Assembly (NCBI GenBank): GCA_021292105.1
Contig: CM037857.1
Span: forward strand, 41,963,383 to 42,027,382
DNA from: Anadara kagoshimensis
Taxonomy: Eukaryota > Mollusca > Bivalvia > Arcoida > Arcidae
DNA length: 64,000 nucleotides
Reading direction: 5' to 3'
Part shown: positions 21,222 to 32,508 of the stretch, piece after piece
Layout of the letters: each line of letters opens with the position of its first letter
Numbering within the stretch: position 1 is the first letter of the stretch
Made by a program: the position numbers and the translations under genes
The notes under the pieces: model-generated
Seen by the model: the letters and a program-made list of their open reading frames with translations, nothing else
Databases searched by the model: none
Told to the model about the DNA's origin: nothing

Positions 21222-22023
21222 CTAAAAATCCACTTTACATTGCCTCCTTCCATAATCCTCAGACACAACTACAGTAGTAAAAATTATTAGCAAACATTTT
21301 CCTTTACCATAACTAAGCAGCATTTGATCCATTGATCTGATATATATATATATATAGATAGAGATTCCAGCAGGTTTATAATTTATTAACGGAACACCCT
21401 TAGAATCCCAAAACACAGTGGCAATGACTTTGCCAGCTGATGATTGGGTTTGAATTTCTTTGGTGGGGGTGAGTAAGGGTGCTTCCATTGCATGGACTCT
21501 TTTTTTGGTTTCGGGGTCCCAATGATTAAATTCGTTTTTCATCACCAGTTACTAAACGTAAATGGAAGCTCCTCAGGTTATCATTATAAATGCCAAGAAG
21601 CTCCCGACTTGACTGGAGTCTTTGCAAGCGATCCTGCACATTAAGGTTTCTGAGGACCCATCTTGCGGATACTTTTGACATCCCAAGATGCTCGTGGATA
21701 ACCGTGTATACACTTCCATGTGAAATGCCACACTCTCTAGCTATGTCATCAATCCTAATTCGACGATCATTCATGATGAGGGTCTCCACAGACGTGACAA
21801 TTTCCTTTGTGATGGCATCAGCTGGCCGACCTGACGGTGCTTCATCCTTCAGTGAGGTGCGCCCACGTTTAAATTCAGCTGACCATTTTGCCACTGTGGA
21901 ATAGGCAGGACCACTGTTACCGTACACCTCGGCCATTAGCCGGGGGATTTCTTTGGCTTTTGATCCCTCTAATGTGAGGAACTTTATTGCTGTCCTAAAC
22001 TCAACATTTTGATTTTCCATCAT
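21222..22023 (-). pseudogene. mariner-family transposase, frameshifted and incomplete
   Basis: Two overlapping minus-strand frames (22023-21526 and 21545-21222) form one mariner transposase broken near 21535. The first part starts MMENQNVEFRTAIKFL and has the two helix-turn-helix DNA-binding regions, the mariner signature GRTSLKDEAPSGRP, ISHGSVYTVIHEHLGM, and the first catalytic aspartate in VTGDE. The second resumes with NHWDPETKKRVHAMEAP and VFWDSKGVPLINY. A (TA)n microsatellite (about 21340-21356) then replaces the region where the second and third catalytic aspartates should be. A normal mariner transposase is about 345 aa; this one is dead. Confidence 0.85.
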
Positions 22024-22225
22024 TGCTTAATGGTCACCAACTTTGAATGCTTTTGAGAATTACACAAATATGTTGTGACAAATAAACTTGATATGTTTAA
22101 AATGGCGGAATGTTGTGTTGTCTAAATAAGTAAAGAAAATGTGTGTTACGCTTGGCTGAATACGCTGTTCTATGAAGTTTCTGATTTCCCCTCGTATATA
22201 GCTATAATCACTACAAGGTATGTAT

Positions 22226-22470
22226 GTAATTCACGGGTGGGTTTTACTTTCTGTGTATTGTACATTCACGGGTGGGTTTTACTTTCTGGTGTATTGTACA
22301 TTCACGGGTGGGTTTTACTTTCTGGTGTATTGTACATTCACGGGTGGGTTTTACTTTCTGGTGTATTGTACATTCACGGGTGGGTTTTACTTTCTGGTGT
22401 ATTGTACATTCACGGGTGGGTTTTACTTTCTGGTTTATTGTACATTCACGGGTGGGTTTTACTCTCTGGT
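22226..22470. repeat. 36-bp minisatellite
   Basis: About 6.7 nearly identical copies of TATTGTACATTCACGGGTGG then GTTTTACTTTCTGGTG. Because the unit is 36 bp (12 codons) with no stop in any forward frame, three overlapping open frames appear; none has support as a gene. Confidence 0.9.
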
Positions 22471-24609
22471 TCTGAAAGTAGAAGTTTTTACTTGTACTAG
22501 TATTTTAACCAACTTTTCTGGGTCTGGATTTACTGGGATTTTTCCACAGAAGATATTATTTCTTCTGTCTTCCAACCCTTGCCCCATTTCCCCTTTTAAT
22601 TTTGACCACCTTTACTTCTCCCCCTAACTGAAATGTCCCTTCTAGAAGCTCGCCTGTTCGTCACGTTCCCCTGAAAAACTTATTCTCATTCTTTGAATGA
22701 TCATACAATAAATTCTATTTCACGTAGTCTCTTTTTGGTTATTTCTTGAGTACCTGTTGCGAGATCTGTTGAGACAGGAGAATGAACCCTCTATGCATAA
22801 TTGTACATGCTTTTGACAATTAGTTTCCCTGGATAGAGACTTCGTTTGCCTAAAACTTAACCCGAGACCAGAAAATATTCCCTCAAAGAATCCAGGGACA
22901 AGGAAGCATCTCATAGAGACTCTCCGGTTACAGTTGTAAGTGGTAACAAGGTACTTTTTGTGTAGTTTTAGAATGATTCTATCAATTCTAGTTCTGTAAA
23001 TACCCAGCTTCAAAGTTGATGCGTGTACTTTGAAAGGTGGCAAACGTGTAATAAAGTTCAAAATTCTGTCCACCTGTACAACTTCAGTAGTATACAAAAC
23101 TTAGTTGACAGTACCAACAGTAATAGCAGACGCCCATATTATTATTCCCAGTTAGTTTGAAAATTTTCTGTTAGTTATGTCCCTTTGAAGTTTTTAATGG
23201 GGAAACTCTTGTACAGGGTAAATCTTAAAACAAACTGTTTTTCAGGAGTTTACTTGGTGTAAAGTAACAACAGTAATAGATGTCCATATTTGGAGATAGT
23301 TACCGTGTATGACACGAGTTTTTATTCCCCTCCATCACACCCCCCCCCCCCCCTTTAGGAAGATATATAATCGTCTGGGTCCTTTCTCGTAGCTGGCCTG
23401 GACAACTGTTATAAAACTTCACAGGTCCAAAAGTGTGTCATGACCTTAAACCAATGTCATATTGGAGGTCAAGGTCGCGGAAAAAGTATGTTTAAAAATC
23501 GTGTCTGGGCCATAACTCATAGCTGGTTTGGAAAACTGTTTAAAAACTTCACATGAATAATCTTCATGGTCCAAAAGTGACATGACCTTGATCCAAGGTC
23601 GTATTAGAAAAGTGTGTTTGAAAATTGTGTCCTGGTAGTTGTGTGGTGCGGGGAAGGGGTATTTGGCTCTCAATAGGCATGTTCCAGTTTCTACATTTTT
23701 TTTCCGTCTGAGGCCTGTATAACATATATGCCTCTGTTTATGTGTAATATATTGCTGATGTACATAAATTACATAAATATCTCCATAGCTGGGTGTCATT
23801 GATGTCTGAACATTGTGTGACTGATTGAAGGTTTAATCATACAGCAATTTCCAGTCATTCATGATGAGGTTATTTATATCGCGGATACTGCTTTAGCTGA
23901 AATGCATGTATAAAACAAGAGACACGCTACACTTATCACATCTTCGGCATTTCTTGCAGAACAAATTTGTTTCATTAGACCAGACCATCTTCATAAATTT
24001 AAGGACCCCATTGAAGCTTTTTATAGGGGTGTTCAGATTAATTACCACTAATACCTGTCCTAAAGATGATACAACTCAGTTATCTAGGATTTAAGTACCG
24101 TATGGTCGTTTTAGACGATCTTTGAAATGCATTCAGATGGATGATTATTGACAGTGTAAAGGGGCATCTTTAATAGTTCTCTATTTAATATCCAACGTCA
24201 AGGTTTGCGAAAATTAATATGGTCCTAAAGCTGTTTAAATGTAAAATATCTAAGATTTATCATTAATATTGTACATTTGTTGCACAAGACACCTTTACAT
24301 TTTACAGTTTTTTCCAAATTTTTGACCCCACAGTCAAGGTTTGTTCAAATTAAGTACTCATTGTCGTAAGGGTGGTTATTGTACATTTATTGAAGTTAAT
24401 TTTAGTTCATCTGAACTGAACTGAACTGATATTTGGCATTCATCATATCTAGGTGAAGGGCTTTTAGATTTGAGCAAATGAAAGATCCCTGTCCCCTTGG
24501 GACCCCATAAGTGGGGAAATAGTGAATTTTTAATATATTCTCTTCCGAAGATACAAGTGATATAATTTAGATATTTCATGTATAATGTACTTAAGATGTG
24601 TATTTTCAG
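22471..24609. other. Intergenic region with short repeats
   Basis: No gene recognised. A polyC run lies at about 23338-23353. A tandem of about 150 bp with about two copies (CATAACTCATAGCTGG, CTTCACA..GGTCCAAAAGTG, CATGACCTT) occupies about 23385-23640. A block with ACACCTTTACATTTTACAG and CAGTCAAGGTTTG at about 24286-24340 recurs at about 24886-24945. One 125-codon minus-strand open frame (22720-23097) has no similarity I recognise and is probably chance. Confidence 0.5.
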
Positions 24610-24880
24610 ATTTGCACAAATCTAAGTTGCAGGGGCCAAAATGGGGGGTTGGCACTTAAGGGAAAATTGCTAAAATTAATGTATTTGGCAATACATCTGA
24701 AAAACTATAAACATGTCATACAGGCATGCACATTAGCATTAGAATATTGTAAGTATTTACAAAATGATCAGTGTGCTGGAAAAATTATATTCTCTTTAAT
24801 TGCTGCTATTGTCCATTGAACGTCTGCATGAGATATGGGACATATCCCAGGTGAGCGTTAAGGCCCATGGGTCTCTTGTT
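24610..24880 (+). mobile_element. AGCTCACCTGAG-family element, 3' fragment
   Basis: Shares ATTAGAATATTGTAAG, a CATTGAACGTCTGCATGAGA segment and the terminal CAGGTGAGCGTTAAGGCCCA then TGGGTCTCTTG with the ends at 20418 and 26718. Confidence 0.65.
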
Positions 24881-25384
24881 AAACAAGACACCTTTACCAT
24901 TTTACAGTTTTCCCTATTTTGGACCCCCGCAGTCAAGGTTTAAACAAGTTAAATACAGTGTACCACATGTACTTGTCATAAGGATGTTCGTGCATCAACA
25001 GTTTTTTGTTGCCATTCTCAAGTCGACAATTTTTGTCCAATCTTTGCCAAATTACCAAGAGTGATCCTCATGAGAAAAAACTATGCATGTCAAGTTTTTA
25101 GATGGAGAATTGTCTGAACTATGTTAAGTGTAATCCATATTGGATAACAATGAGTATGTCATTAATTATGTCAAATTGTTGAAGAACTGATGTTACCATG
25201 AATGCCACAATGAACTTCTAATGTTACCTTATTCTGTAGCGATATTCCTCTAAAGTTTAGCGAAAACACACAAAACTCCAAGAGAAAACGAGAACGACTC
25301 GTGAGTAAGTCAACCCCTTTAGAAGAGTACTGTATAAGGGGGGAAATCTTGAGTAACAAGTGTGTAAGTGAAATAAGTAGATGT

Positions 25385-25700
25385 AGGGCTGTTATAATCA
25401 AATCCATATCCGAATCACAATCCAGAAGCAAAGTAAAAACTTTGGAACTGACAAGTTAGGTTATACACGTGAACTTCCACCAGGGAAGTGAGGCCGGGTG
25501 CTCCGGAAGGGTAAGCACCTCCTGTTTAGCTAGCTACACCCGCCACGTGTGTAATCAAAATTGTTTGAAAGGAACATGGAACTATGAGACGTCAAACATA
25601 TCCAGGGCAATCCTGGACACAGAGACGCAATACTGTGATGACGGTCATAAAACTTTTTGATGGCCTTGATAAGCCTAGGCTTGCAGTATCCCTGAGTCAA
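25385..25700. repeat. Dispersed repeat, copy 1
   Basis: From AATCCATATCCGAATCACAA through GCCTAGGCTTGCAGTATCCC it matches 46420-46770 with scattered changes (shared GAACTTCCACCAGGGAAGTG, GGGTAAGCACCT, CACGTGTGTAATCAA, GGTCATAAAACTTTTTG). No protein is evident. Its first about 45 bp, complemented, resembles one unit of the 46-bp minisatellite in NHP2. Confidence 0.7.
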
Positions 25701-26039
25701 CAATTTATTTGCAAGCAGCCTACTTCGTTTTACAAAGTCCCCGTAGTGGGATCAAGTTCTACCATAGCGTGTTAATTGGGAAACAAATACACCATAAGTA
25801 GGAGAAACAGGTATGTTGCTGCATAAAAAAGGAAAGTTGACAATAGAAAAATTGAAGTCATCACGTTTGTCAAAAAGTTTCAAATGTAGCCTTTCGTGTG
25901 CGTCATAATTCAGGTACATAAGTCTTGAAGCAGAACTTGAGAAATCAGTCGTGTCTTTTATTTCAAGCTCGCTAGGATAGATGACATTTACATAGTCTCC
26001 TTTAGGATTGTTACGAGACAGAACGTCATTTATATAATT

Positions 26040-28905
26040 CAGGCATGGGACGAATTACATTGCAATGTAATACATTACATTACAATTACTTTGAAAAAAC
26101 TAGCATTATATTACAATTACAATTACATGTATTTTGGAAAGTAATGCATTTTATTACAATTACTTTACCAAAGTAATGCATTATATTAAACATTACATTT
26201 GATCAGAAATGTTATTAGCAAAAGAAATCAAACATATAAGACGGGTTTGGAATTTGAAATTTTTGGTTGAGTTTTTCTATAAAGTTCTTAAAGTTTTGAC
26301 TTTCAACTGTTGAAAATGGGAGTAAATCACCGGCAATGCAGTCAATAAGTAGCTTCTTTTTGCTTTGGGTTAATCAATTGATATTTACAAAATTTGATAA
26401 AGTTGATTGTTTATCTATGTCAGGGTTTTTATTTTCAAAATATACATTTCTGTGATTTCTCAAAAAAGAGAAAGAAAACAATTGAGGTGCTGTAAGGAAT
26501 TTATTTTACCATTGTATTTTTATTCTCTATTTTACTTACTGAATCTCACTGTTATTTAATTATCATAACGTCAAAACAGAAAAAGGAATTGATAGGTATA
26601 CAAACTAATTAGTGGTATTGACAAATGTAAATTATAAACCATACTTTACACACGACTTCTTTAGTCATTAAAGATTGGATACTTAATCATGGCATACAAA
26701 AAGGATTGCTAATAAAAACAAGAGGCCCATGGGCCTGATACGCTCACCTGATAACTAATGGCTAGCTGATAGATTTAAAGAAAACATAAATACTAAACCC
26801 CAATGACTTTTTTCTTTACATCATGATAACCATTGTATCAATACCTACAACATTCTAATATACATGCCTATACAAAAAGTTAATAGTTTTCAAGATAATT
26901 AACCATTTCAGTATTGTTTCACATCTGTGACCGTGACCTTTGAACCCATGACCTTTTTCTATACATCAAAATGATCGTTGTATCGATACCTACAACATTC
27001 TAATATACATGCCTATACAAAAAGTTTATAGTTTTCGAGATAATTAACCATTTCAGTATTGTTTCGCATCTGTGACCTTGACCTTTCAACCCATGACCAT
27101 TTTCTATACATCAAAACAATCGTTGTATCAATACCTACAACATTCTAATATACATGCCTATACAAAAAGTTTACAGTTTTTGAGATAATTAACCATTTCG
27201 GTATTGTTTCACATCTGTGACCTTGACCTTTGAACCCATGACCTTTTTCTATACATCAAAATGATCGTTGTATCGATACCTACAACATTCTAATATACAT
27301 GCTTATACAAAAAGTTTATAGTTTTCGAGATAATTAACCATTTCGGTATTGTTTTGCATCTGTGACCTTGACCTTTGAACCCATGACCTTTTTCTATACA
27401 TCAAAATGATTGTTGTGTCAATACCTACAACATTCTAATATAAAAGCTTATACAAAAAGTTTATAGTTTTCAAGATAATTAACCGTTTCGGTATTGTTTC
27501 ACATCTGTGACCTTGACCTTTGGACCCATGGCCTTTTTCTATATATCAAAATAATTGTTGTATCAATACCTACAACATTCTAATATACATGCCTATACAA
27601 AAAGTTTATAGTTTTCAAGATAATTAACCATTTCAGTATTGTTTTGCATCTGTGACCTTGACCTTTGAACCCATGACCTTTTTCTATACATCAAAATGAT
27701 CGTTGTATCGATACCTTCAACATTCTAATATACATGCCTATACAAAAAGTTTATAGTTTTCGAGATAATAATTATAATCAGAGGTAAAAAAAAATAGGTC
27801 ACGTCCTTCACAATTGACCTTGACCTCATTTTGAAGATACTAACAAGAAGATGTCAAAACTGAAAACCCCATGTCATTATCTGATCAAATAGTCAAGTTA
27901 TAACAATTTGAAGCTATTTTACGATTTTTTCCAAATTAAACGCAAAACGCGTAACCTATTTTTTATCCGAATTTCACAAAATGAACAAACTATAGGCTTA
28001 AGACCCTAGAGAAGCCAAATATCACATCAGATTTTTTCTCCAAACAGTACTTTCGGAGAAGAAGATTTTTTAAGATTTTTGCACCCCTAGGTCACCTTGA
28101 CCTAGTTATGGTAGCCATAGCAACGCCACGAACAAATCAGAATTGCACCGGCCCATATATACTTCTGACAAAGTTTCATTAAAAACTGTCCAGTAGTTTC
28201 AGAGGAGAAGTCGAAAATAGGTGTTAACGACGCACGCACACACGCACACACGCACGCACGCACATACACACGCTGCGTTATGCCATAAGCTCACATGACC
28301 TTCGGTCAGGTGAGCTAACAATATCTGGTAATATATGTAATTGTTTTCATTACAGGTTATGGGTTAAAGCAAAATTTCAAACTATTGTAACTACTGAATT
28401 TCTTGTATTTATTTATGATTGGTGTGATCTTTAGACTTCCGGATATTGGTGAAAAACGGTGCTTGAGTGCTTGTATTTTGCTTTTAAATTTATATAAATT
28501 TTGTTGGAATTTTAAAATGATGTGTGGTGTATTAACTTATTTAGCACTGTATATAATGTAAGAGTATAAAGTAAAGGTAAAGTGAAGTATACCAATTAGC
28601 TTGACAAGAGTAAAAAAAGTTACACTTTTTTCAGACACTGATTTTCATATTTTATACTTAGGAAAAAAAGTAACCTGCAGGTACATACTTACTTACTGAA
28701 TTTTAATGGTAACAATATATAACATTTAACAGAGAAGTAATGCTATGTAATGCTTAAATTACATGCATTTTGTCTATGTAATGCATTACATTACAATTAC
28801 ATGTAATGCAAAAATTTGGGCATTACACATTACATGCATTACTTGGGGGAAAATGTAATGCATTACAGGGCATTACAATTGCACATTAGCATTACCCCAT
28901 GCCTG
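26040..28905. mobile_element. hAT-like element (CAGGCATGGG ends) with nested insertion
   Basis: CAGGCATGGG at 26040 and its complement CCCATGCCTG ending 28905. Both ends are followed by subterminal blocks of many ATTACATT/AATGTAAT repeats (26055-26200, 28735-28890), a style seen in some hAT elements. Interrupted by the inverted AGCTCACCTGAG element. No transposase domain is recognisable in the remaining about 1.2 kb. Confidence 0.55.
26718..28316 (-). mobile_element. AGCTCACCTGAG-family element, second full copy
   Basis: Read on the minus strand it starts AGCTCACCTGACCGAAGGTC and ends GGCCCATGGGCCTCTTG. Its core (about 26840-27770) has seven units of 144-146 bp. A (CACG/CACA)n run lies at about 28230-28272 near the 5' end. 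Each unit carries TGACCTTGACCTTTGAACCC, that is, tandem AGGTCA half-sites. Confidence 0.75.
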
Positions 28906-29215
28906 CTATATATACATGGTATAAAATCAACACTGTGACAGGCATGGAAGCAGTACAAGACAACAATTCGATCGCGATAATTATACACGATAAGAATATA
29001 ATAGATGGTTGTCAGCGTTGGGATTCCATACCAACAGTAAGTAGACCATAAGACATAAATGGTATATAATAATTTATTTAAGGACAAAATACATATATAA
29101 GGACAAGATAATATCGGTATGTCAATGAATATTAAATGATGAGACGTAAAACACCAGCAGCAATTTATATAAATTACATTAAGTTTCCAGCAACAATAAA
29201 ACACTACCAGCAAAA
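28906..29215. other. Flank between the hAT-like element and the Polinton
   Basis: About 300 bp, AT-rich, no gene or repeat recognised. Confidence 0.5.
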
Positions 29216-29221
29216 ATCAAT

Positions 29222-29449
29222 AGTAGAGGAAAAACCAGGGTTCTGGCCCACTTCCGGTCGATTTTTCCCGTTACTTTAATATGGAGAGTCTTGTCCCACT
29301 GAAGCCGTCCCACCCCGGTGCGTGGTACGGAGATAGTATAGGCAGGTGAAGGGTGTTTATTTTTGTAGTTAATCACCCGAAACCGTCAATTCCAGGTGCG
29401 TGGGACGGAGATAGGTTTGCAGGTGCTTTTTAATTAATCATCCATAAAT
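29222..29449 (+). repeat. Polinton left terminal inverted repeat
   Basis: 228 bp, AGTAGAGGAAAAACCAGGG through AATTAATCATCCATAAAT. It includes two GTGCGTGGKACGGAGATA direct repeats about 90 bp apart. Confidence 0.93.
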
Positions 29450-29455
29450 TCATTA

Positions 29456-29770
29456 ACCACTGCGGTAGCTCATTGGCTAGAGTGTTAGCTCCTTAAGTGA
29501 GAGGAGTGGGTTCAAACTCCGACCGGGTCTGGCTTCCAAGAATCGAAAGTGGGTAGTGACTGTGTTTTACTATTACGAAATGAAAGTCACAGTTGTTTCG
29601 GATAGGAACTAAAAATAGGTGCCCGATAAAGAATTCGGATGTATAAGGCCATCAACGCAACGCACAGGTAAAATATCTACACATTTGCATTTTGGCGACG
29701 TCTCGATATAAGTGAAATATTCTTGACTTGGATGTTAAACACCATCACTCAGCTGAACTCTTTATATATA
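29456..29770 (+). mobile_element. tRNA-derived SINE nested next to the Polinton left TIR
   Basis: Box A TAGCTCATTGG at 29466-29476 and box B GGTTCAAACTCC at 29509-29520 mark a tRNA-like head. The body runs to a GGATGTTAAACACCATCAC-type tail and a (TA)n near 29763-29777. A (TG)n microsatellite follows at about 29831-29868. The tRNA stem is not intact, so this is not a functional tRNA gene. Confidence 0.6.
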
Positions 29771-30234
29771 TATATACGGTCTACTTAATGCAGACAACCA
29801 AGTATAATATCATTTGTCAAGTTGTATTGTGTGTCTGTGTGTGTGTGTATGTGTGTGTGTGTGTGTGGTTTCAAAAAAGACAAATGCGATCAGTTTATTT
29901 ACAACAATTTATTTACAAAAGTCAAACCATTTGCACATAATCCCCATATACAGCCCTAACAGATAACATCGAGTGCCCAGTACTGGTCGATCTGTCTCTA
30001 GTATGTACAACAAGTACTGAAGCCCTTAACGTGAGAACCGTCTACTACCTACATGGAAGTATTCGTTGCGATCTGCATTGACGTACGCTCCTTTCCTTCC
30101 ATGCAGGGCCCGAAATATGGCCTTTCCAGAGTAGTTCGCTCTCCAAACACTCCACCCCCTTTCCCGCTGAAATAAATGTTTTACAGAGCTCCATATAAAA
30201 TACATACAGTTACAAAAATATTTACAATAGTTAT

Positions 30235-31702
30235 TTACACATTTTGTATATCATTAGCTTTGACCCAAGAATTGAATTTTTTTGGCCAGTGCAACCATTT
30301 TACGAAGTATTGCTTATTAGCCCCCTTTCCCCGCGTTTTTAAGATTGTTTCAACTTTCCACATATCATCGTCTCTGACCTCAATTTTTTGCAATTCGGAT
30401 TGATAAAACGTCCCTTTGATTTCATCTCCATCATAATCTTTGATTCTATAGACAGGTAAGCCACCCCGTAATATTTTTTGAGAAATGGTGAAGATTTCAC
30501 CCGTCCACCGCTCATCGTATTCGCGACTAAATATATTTTTTAAGTGAGAGATCCTTACCTTGTCTCCTACTTTAAATTTAAAAGGTTTATGGACTCTTTT
30601 AACTTTTTTAACAGATATTTCTTTTTTCGGCCAATACATCCGCCACCAGATATTAGTTTCTTTGTTTTTTGTTACTTTGTCCGGAGCCATGCCGATAGTA
30701 CGATGATACGTTTGGTTATAACTATCGGCAAAAAGGACTGTAATTTTTTGACATAGTCATAAGACTGTCTATAAGTAAAATAACGGTAAATATCTACTTT
30801 TTATGGTTTTGATGGCCCTTTCTGCACTGCCGCCTTACTTTCGTTATAGCTAGTAAGTGTTGTATATTCTCTCTTTTGAACAGAGCTTGAACTATTTTAG
30901 CTTTAAATTCTTGACCTGAATCTGTCCTTATTCTGCTAGGTTTGCGCCCTTCATTTAAAATAGCTTTGAATGCTTCGGCAACTGTGACGCCCTCTTGTCT
31001 CTTAAGGACGCAACCACACGTACTTTGAAAAGATGTCGACTGGACTAACAACACGCATTTTATACGTCGTTGTACTTGGCAAATTTCACCATATCCATTA
31101 AATCGGCAGACCACTGGTCATCGATCCCCGTCGTAAAATAACGGTAAATTCTACTTTTTATGGTTTTGATGGCCCTTTCTGCCACTGCCGCCTTACTTTC
31201 GTTATATGCTAGTAAGTGTTGTATATTCTCTCTTTTGAACAGAGCTTGAACTATTTTAGCTTTAAATTCTTGACCTGAATCTGTCCTTATTCTGCTAGGT
31301 TTGCGCCCTTCATTTAAAATAGCTTTGAATGCTTCGGCAACTGTGACGCCCTTCTTGTCTCTTAAGGGACGCAACCACACGTACTTTGAAAAGATGTCGA
31401 TGACTAACAACACGTATTTTATACCGTCGTTGTACTTGGCAAATTTCACCATATCCATTAAATCGGCAGACCACTGGTCATCGATCCCCGTCACCATAAT
31501 CTTATTTCTTTTAAATGTTCTTCTTACAGGGCGTTGTAAGCTATAGGACTCTTGTCTTTGCAACCATTTTCTAATTTTATATTTGCTTAAGACATATTTA
31601 CCGTCTCTTTTAAAATCTGTGTAATTTATCTGGACCGGAGAAAGCAGCCGGTGTTTTCGGATTAAAATAGATTTCTTTTAAATACTCTTCCCAATGAGGC
31701 AT
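30235..31702 (-). pseudogene. Polinton retroviral-type integrase with chromodomain, internally duplicated and frameshifted
   Basis: Starts MPHWEEYLKEIYFNPK at about 31702, then an N-terminal block with WLQRQESYSLQRPV-type sequence. The DDE core has the first aspartate in WSADLMDMV, the second in IRTDSGQEF, and the glutamate in AVAERAIKTIKSR. The C-terminal part (30690-30235) has the SH3-like KPFKFKVGDKVRISH and DERWTGEIFTI and then a chromodomain (WKVETILKTR, YFVKWLHWPKKFNSW). A block of about 360 bp is present twice in tandem (about 30776-31131 and 31132-31494), repeating the DDE core. The downstream copy holds several single-base indels. The frame also breaks near 31590 and between copies. 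It integrates element DNA in intact Polintons; this copy would not make a normal enzyme. Integrase chromodomains are thought to steer insertion to chromatin. Confidence 0.9.
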
Positions 31703-31763
31703 GTTTACACTTTAAAATTTCTGATAATAATGATTCAATTACAAAATCCCACATCATTATATA

Positions 31764-32392
31764 TTAGTCTTCCTCCTCCGTATCCGCTTCGGTTCCACTG
31801 TCTTTATTTTCCATAAATGATTCCAGTTCGTGTTTATATTTTCTCACAGTTGTTTTTATGGCTCTGGTCCAATCATATCCTTCTTCGATGAATTGCTGAA
31901 CCTTTTGCATGACCTTTCTGTGAAGCTTTCCATTTTGTAATTGTAATATGTATTTTATAACTTGTCCATATTTACCCATGAGCTCTTTTAAATCTTCACT
32001 TTTTAATTTTTTGTTTGCTTTGGTTTTTGCCTCCTCGTCGGAAAATCCATCTTCTGTGTACTTTTTATATTTTCTATCCCACTCTTCTTCTGTGTCTTCT
32101 CTTGCTAATTTTAAAATATGTTCGAAAGCTTCATCTTCACGGTCCTCATTCCACCTGGTCTTTTTATTTTGCCGTTCTTCATCGGTTTCCATTTTGCGCT
32201 TACCCAAAGGCTGAAGTGTTTTTAATTCGGCATACTGTCCAGGCTGATAATAATCCGGTGGTTCAAGCGTTCTCAGTTCCGCATATTGATTTGGCAATTC
32301 GCCGTTTGATTTTTCTGGACACCACTTTTTAACGTGTCGTTGTAGTCGTGGTGGTCGGCAAACATAGTACCGCAATCGTCGCAGGAAGCCAT
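31764..32392 (-). pseudogene. Unrecognised Polinton-encoded protein with N-terminal zinc-finger-like motif
   Basis: From ATG at 32392 the first residues give C-x2-C (MASCDDCGTMF). About 12 codons later a one-base shift moves to the long frame ending at 31764, where LQRHVKKWC supplies the histidine and cysteine of a C2HC-type finger. The long frame (203 codons) then has an imperfect repeat (NQYAELRTLEPP, then GQYAELKTLQPL), a basic/acidic stretch (KRKMETDEERQNKKTRW), a helix-rich part (EEEWDRKYKKYTEDGFSDEE), then MGKYGQVIKYILQLQNG and a very acidic end (GTEADTEEED). I do not recognise the family. It lies between ATPase and integrase with little space on either side, so it belongs to the element. 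No capsid-like features are visible. Confidence 0.55.
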
Positions 32393-32508
32393 GTCACACG
32401 TCTGCTCGCTTTGATAATCTTCTGAAGAATGAATTAAATCTGTTGCTCCTGTCCTTTTATAGCTTCAACCCCTGTGTCTGGTATTTTTTTTTTTTTTTCT
32501 TTTCTGGT

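Noticed and set aside
22141..22627. Three overlapping plus-strand frames with YIHGWVLLSG-type repeats
   Set aside because: The 36-bp minisatellite has no stop in any forward frame; this is repeat structure, not protein.
22720..23097. 125-codon minus-strand frame as a gene
   Set aside because: No similarity, no splice context, and length within chance for 64 kb of sequence.
24598..24819. 73-codon plus-strand frame
   Set aside because: Falls in the AGCTCACCTGAG-family fragment, which is non-coding in all copies.
29456..29530. Possible tRNA gene next to the Polinton TIR
   Set aside because: Same reasoning: promoter boxes without a cloverleaf, followed by a SINE tail.
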